A stretch of 64,000 nt of DNA, from assembly GCA_965221785.1 (NCBI GenBank), contig CBDCSR010000002.1:372001-436000 (forward strand), written 5' to 3'. Below, one piece after another: positions 60,763-64,000 of this stretch (position 1 is its first letter; each line of letters begins with the position of its first letter). The notes under the pieces are model-generated. The model was not told the origin of the DNA and made no database searches. It saw nothing but the letters and a program-made list of their open reading frames with translations. The stretch comes from BD2-11 sp965221785. GTDB taxonomy: Bacteria > Gemmatimonadota > Gemmatimonadetes > Longimicrobiales > Gaopeijiaceae. The position numbers and the translations under genes are program-made.

Positions 60763-61446
60763 ATGAAGCGGCTATCGCTCGTCTTCCCCGTCATGCTGTT
60801 CGTTCTCGTCTCCAGCGCTCCCCTCTCGGCCCAGGCCACGCTGTCCCTGACCGGCGGTGTCAACCTGTCGACGCTCGCTGCCGACGCTCCTTCCGCCGGG
60901 GACGTGTGGCACTCCGAGTCCCTCGCGAGAATGTCCGTCGGGTTGGCCGCGACCATCCCGGCTTCGAAGCACCTTGGGGTCCAGGTCGGCGTAGCCTACG
61001 CGCAGAAAGGCGGTCGGCTGAGCGGGTTGGACAACCGCCAGCTGGTCACCGTGGACATGGCGCTCGACTACTTCGAGTTCACGCTGCTGGCCGTGCCGAC
61101 CTTGCCCCTGTCGTCGTGGGAACGCTCGTCGATTCGCTTCTTCGCCGGTCCCACGCTGGCCAGCCGGGTGTCCTGCGACTTCGACGCATCGGGCTGGCTC
61201 GGAGCGGAGCACGTCACCGCCGCCGGCAGTTGCGACGCGGGACCCGACGAAATCGAGCCCGCGATGGACCTCGGGGTCGCCCTGGGCGGAGGAATCGCGG
61301 TCGGGGTGACGGACCGGGCCGATGTGAACGTGGACCTGCTCTACACGCTCGGCCTCATCCCCGTCGGAGGCGGAGACCGGTACTGGAGCGGGCCAAGGCA
61401 CCGTGTTCTGACTCTTCGGGCCGGCGTGGCGCTTCCGGTTGGGTAG
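60763..61446 (+). CDS. small outer-membrane beta-barrel protein (OMP_b-brl_2 type)
   Basis: 227 residues from ATG 60763, six bases behind AGGAGG. The signal ends at PLSAQA. Strands such as ATLSLTGGVNLSTLA, RMSVGLAATIPASKHLGVQV and VTVDMALDYFEFTLLAVPTL, and a final HRVLTLRAGVALPVG fit an eight-stranded barrel of the PF13568 type. Two cysteines (VSCDFD and GSCDAG) might form a disulfide in a loop. Such barrels are common in Bacteroidota and Gemmatimonadota. Function unknown. Confidence 0.8.
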   Translation: MKRLSLVFPVMLFVLVSSAPLSAQATLSLTGGVNLSTLAADAPSAGDVWHSESLARMSVGLAATIPASKHLGVQVGVAYAQKGGRLSGLDNRQLVTVDMALDYFEFTLLAVPTLPLSSWERSSIRFFAGPTLASRVSCDFDASGWLGAEHVTAAGSCDAGPDEIEPAMDLGVALGGGIAVGVTDRADVNVDLLYTLGLIPVGGGDRYWSGPRHRVLTLRAGVALPVG

Positions 61447-61750
61447 GGGTTCTGGCAGCTCTCCCGGACGGATCGAGGGTGCTGGGTGGCGGAGAGTTTC
61501 TGTACCTGCTCCTGAACATGCACACTCCGCCCTGACGGATCGCGAAAGCTCCGGTTCCGGGTGCGGTGACTGAAGCGATGTGGTGAGCTTCCTGGCAGGT
61601 CACTTCCTCTAGATGTAAGGTATCCATTACATGATGTAGCTTGTGCATTACATTTCGTGGACGTATCCTTCCCGGTGCGGGGCCCAATGCGCCCCTTGTC
61701 CCGGTTGACGAGGTGGAGACGGGGCGGGATGCCTGATCGGGAGGACGCAC
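61447..61750. other. intergenic region upstream of the mod regulator
   Basis: No gene is seen in these 304 bases. They hold the tandem palindromes at 61613-61653 and about 100 bases of AT-poorer leader before the regulator ATG. No -10/-35 pair was assigned with confidence and no terminator with T-run follows the barrel gene. Confidence 0.6.
61613..61653. promoter_or_regulatory. tandem ATGTAA-N8-TTACAT palindromes (putative operator of mod locus)
   Basis: ATGTAA (61613-61618) and TTACAT (61627-61632) form a perfect inverted repeat of 20 bases. A second copy, ATGTAG (61634-61639) and TTACAT (61648-61653), follows at a 21-base period. Two palindromes on the same face of the helix, 98-138 bases before the regulator gene, are most simply its autoregulatory operator. 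Confidence 0.65.
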
Positions 61751-62901
61751 ATGCCGGAGACTCAACTCCACAACACCCTCCGGCGATACCGCCGCGATCT
61801 GGGCCTGTCGCAGGAGGCCCTTGGGGACCGGGTCGGAGTGAGCCGGCATGCCATCATGGCGATCGAGGCGGGGCGGCAAGTCCCGTCCACCACGCTGGCG
61901 TTGCGTCTGGCGGACACGTTCGACTGTGCCGTGACGGAGCTCTTCCGTCTCGATCCGGTGACCGACTTGGAGGTGCGCCTCCCTCCCGCCCGTCCCGCGG
62001 CGCCCGCATCCCCGCCCGTGCCCTCTTCCCGGGTGGCCGTCGGCCGCGTGGGCGGCCGGTGGAGGGCCCACCCCCTTCCCGCGCACGCGACCGCGGCGGC
62101 AGACGCGATCGTGGTGGAGGGAGGAGCGGACGTATCCCCGGATGTCCCGTCCGCCCGCGTCCGGCCGGTGCGCGGAATGCGGCAACTCGAGCGCAACGTC
62201 CTGGTCGCCGGGTGCGCCCCCCTGCTCGCTAACCTGGCCCACCGGGTCGGGGAGGGGTCGGAGGACGCGCGCGCCACCTGGATCCCCGCCAGCAGCCACC
62301 GGGCCCTGGACCTGCTGGCCGCCGGCATGGTGCACATCGCCGGGCTGCACCTGTCGGGCGGCGCGTCCAGCCACGCCAACGTGGAGGCGGTGCGGCGGCG
62401 CTTCCCGGGCAGGCGCATGCTGGTGATCAACCTGACCCGCTGGCGCCAGGGCTTCGTTGTGGCCGCGCGCAATCCGCTGGACATCCGCAATGCCGCCGAC
62501 CTGCTCCGCCCGGGTGTGCGGGTGGTGGGGCGCGAGGCCGGCACCGGGGCCGACGAGCTTTTCGCTCGCCTGCTCGCCGACGAGCCCGGCGGACAGCCCG
62601 ACTTCTCCGGTCCGGTAGCGGAAGGGCACCTCGACGTGGCCCGGCGGGTCCATTGCGGCGCGGCGGACGCCGGCGTCGCTATCGAGAGCGCGGCGCTCGC
62701 CTGGGGGCTCGGGTTCGTGCCGCTGGTCGAGGAGCGTTTCGACCTGGTCATGCCGGCCTCCATTGCCGAGTCGCCGCCGGTGTCCCGCTTCCTCGATACC
62801 CTGGACGACCCCGGCTTCCGTACCGAAGCCGCCTCCCTGCCGGGCTACGACACATCCATCAGCGGGCACGCGAGCACGCTCGAGGCCGGGAGCGCGGGGC
62901 G

Positions 62902-62905
<4 letters not shown>
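61751..62905 (+). CDS. XRE-family regulator with molybdate-type substrate-binding domain
   Basis: 384 residues. Helix-turn-helix at about 5-60 (YRRDLGLSQEALGDRVGVSR, then VPSTTLALRLADTF). From about 150 the chain resembles a periplasmic-binding-protein-like domain of the PF12727 type (WIPASSHRALDLLAAGMVHI, VVGREAGTGADELFARLLAD), used by regulators that sense molybdate, tungstate or a pterin precursor. The stop overlaps the modA GTG (GTGA), so it is in one operon with modAB and likely controls it through the tandem palindromes upstream. Confidence 0.88.
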
Positions 62906-63729
<824 letters not shown>

Positions 63730-63735
63730 CAACGC

Positions 63736-64000
63736 GTGAACCGCCAGACGAACCTTCCCGACGCGCTGGGCGCCGGGCGATGGCCGTCGCTGGCGGCGGC
63801 GGTGCCCATGCTCGTACTGCTCACCCTTCCGGTCTTCGCGCTGGCGCTGGCCTCCTCGCCGGCGGAGCTGGCCGCCGGGGCGCGCCATCCGCTCTTTCTT
63901 CCGGCGCTGGGGCTGACGGCGCGCACTACGGTGGTGAGCCTGGTGGTCGTGGTGGCGGCGGGCACCCCGCTGGCGTGGTGGCTCGCGGCCTCCTCCGGCC
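63736..64000 (+). CDS. modB: molybdate ABC transporter permease, 3' end cut by window edge
   Basis: GTG 63736 opens a frame to the right edge with no stop (88 codons). GGCGGAG lies a few bases upstream. The start reads VNRQTNLPDALGAGRWP, then the helix AVPMLVLLTLPVFALALA, a periplasmic loop, and a second helix from LGLTARTTVVSLVVVVAA followed by GTPLAWWLA, matching the first part of ModB permeases. The EAA loop and modC are outside the window. Confidence 0.88.
   Translation, partial: MNRQTNLPDALGAGRWPSLAAAVPMLVLLTLPVFALALASSPAELAAGARHPLFLPALGLTARTTVVSLVVVVAAGTPLAWWLAASSG

Overview
The window is a GC-rich, densely packed stretch of a diderm bacterial chromosome. Outer-membrane beta-barrels, Tat-exported lipoproteins, six-bladed-propeller lipoproteins, DUF3500-type proteins and a coproporphyrin-type heme gene set together suggest a heterotroph of the Gemmatimonadota or a nearby phylum, possibly marine or host-associated. 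No rRNA or other marker gene is present, so this placement is inference. No tRNA, rRNA, CRISPR array, insertion sequence or prophage was seen. Both edges cut a gene: an M19 dipeptidase on the left (minus strand) and modB on the right.

Layout. 0-4 kb: M19 dipeptidase and a TRAP transporter (dctQ-dctM convergent with dctP). 4-13 kb: exported serine hydrolase, threonine ammonia-lyase, Tsx-like porin, EEP-family lipoprotein, a trypsin-fold protease followed by a small stand-alone copy of its N-terminal domain, a propeller lipoprotein and a nitroreductase. 13-19 kb: a two-component system, then seven helically phased TGACA repeats in front of an exported intradiol dioxygenase, a beta-barrel and a DUF3500 protein. 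19-24.5 kb: D-aminoacylase-like lipoprotein, serine hydrolase, small protein and amidase. 24.5-38 kb: a minus-strand biosynthetic operon of a 2401-residue reducing type I PKS (KS-AT-DH-ER-KR-ACP), a thioester reductase-sulfotransferase fusion and a cobalamin-type radical SAM protein, with a divergent reductase and a STAS pair beside it. 38-40.5 kb: YedY-like molybdoenzyme and alginate-export-type porin. 40.8-47.3 kb: heme operon hemQ-hemD-hemL-hemE-hemH-hemY. 47.3-54 kb: two GcvT-family folate enzymes flanking two PYROXD2-like flavoproteins, plus a phosphatase and a cupin. 54-58 kb: type III PKS with ICMT-like methyltransferase, class A beta-lactamase-like protein and a circularly permuted D-amino-acid-oxidase-like lipoprotein. 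58-60.5 kb: higBA toxin-antitoxin and a histidine-rich membrane protein. 60.7-64 kb: beta-barrel and a mod locus (regulator, modA, modB) behind tandem palindromic operators.

How the genes fit together. Most cargo is for scavenging (TRAP, exported peptidases, amidases, D-amino-acid enzymes) and for secondary lipid-like metabolites (type I PKS with sulfotransferase, type III PKS with methyltransferase). The best candidates for an undescribed system are the PKS / thioester-reductase-sulfotransferase / radical SAM operon, whose predicted product is a reduced, possibly C-methylated, sulfated polyketide alcohol, and the GcvT-PYROXD2-PYROXD2-GcvT operon, which looks like a folate-dependent demethylation pathway. 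Genes are tightly coupled by ATGA, GTGA and, unusually often, TTGA stop-start overlaps. hemH appears to start at a CTG codon.
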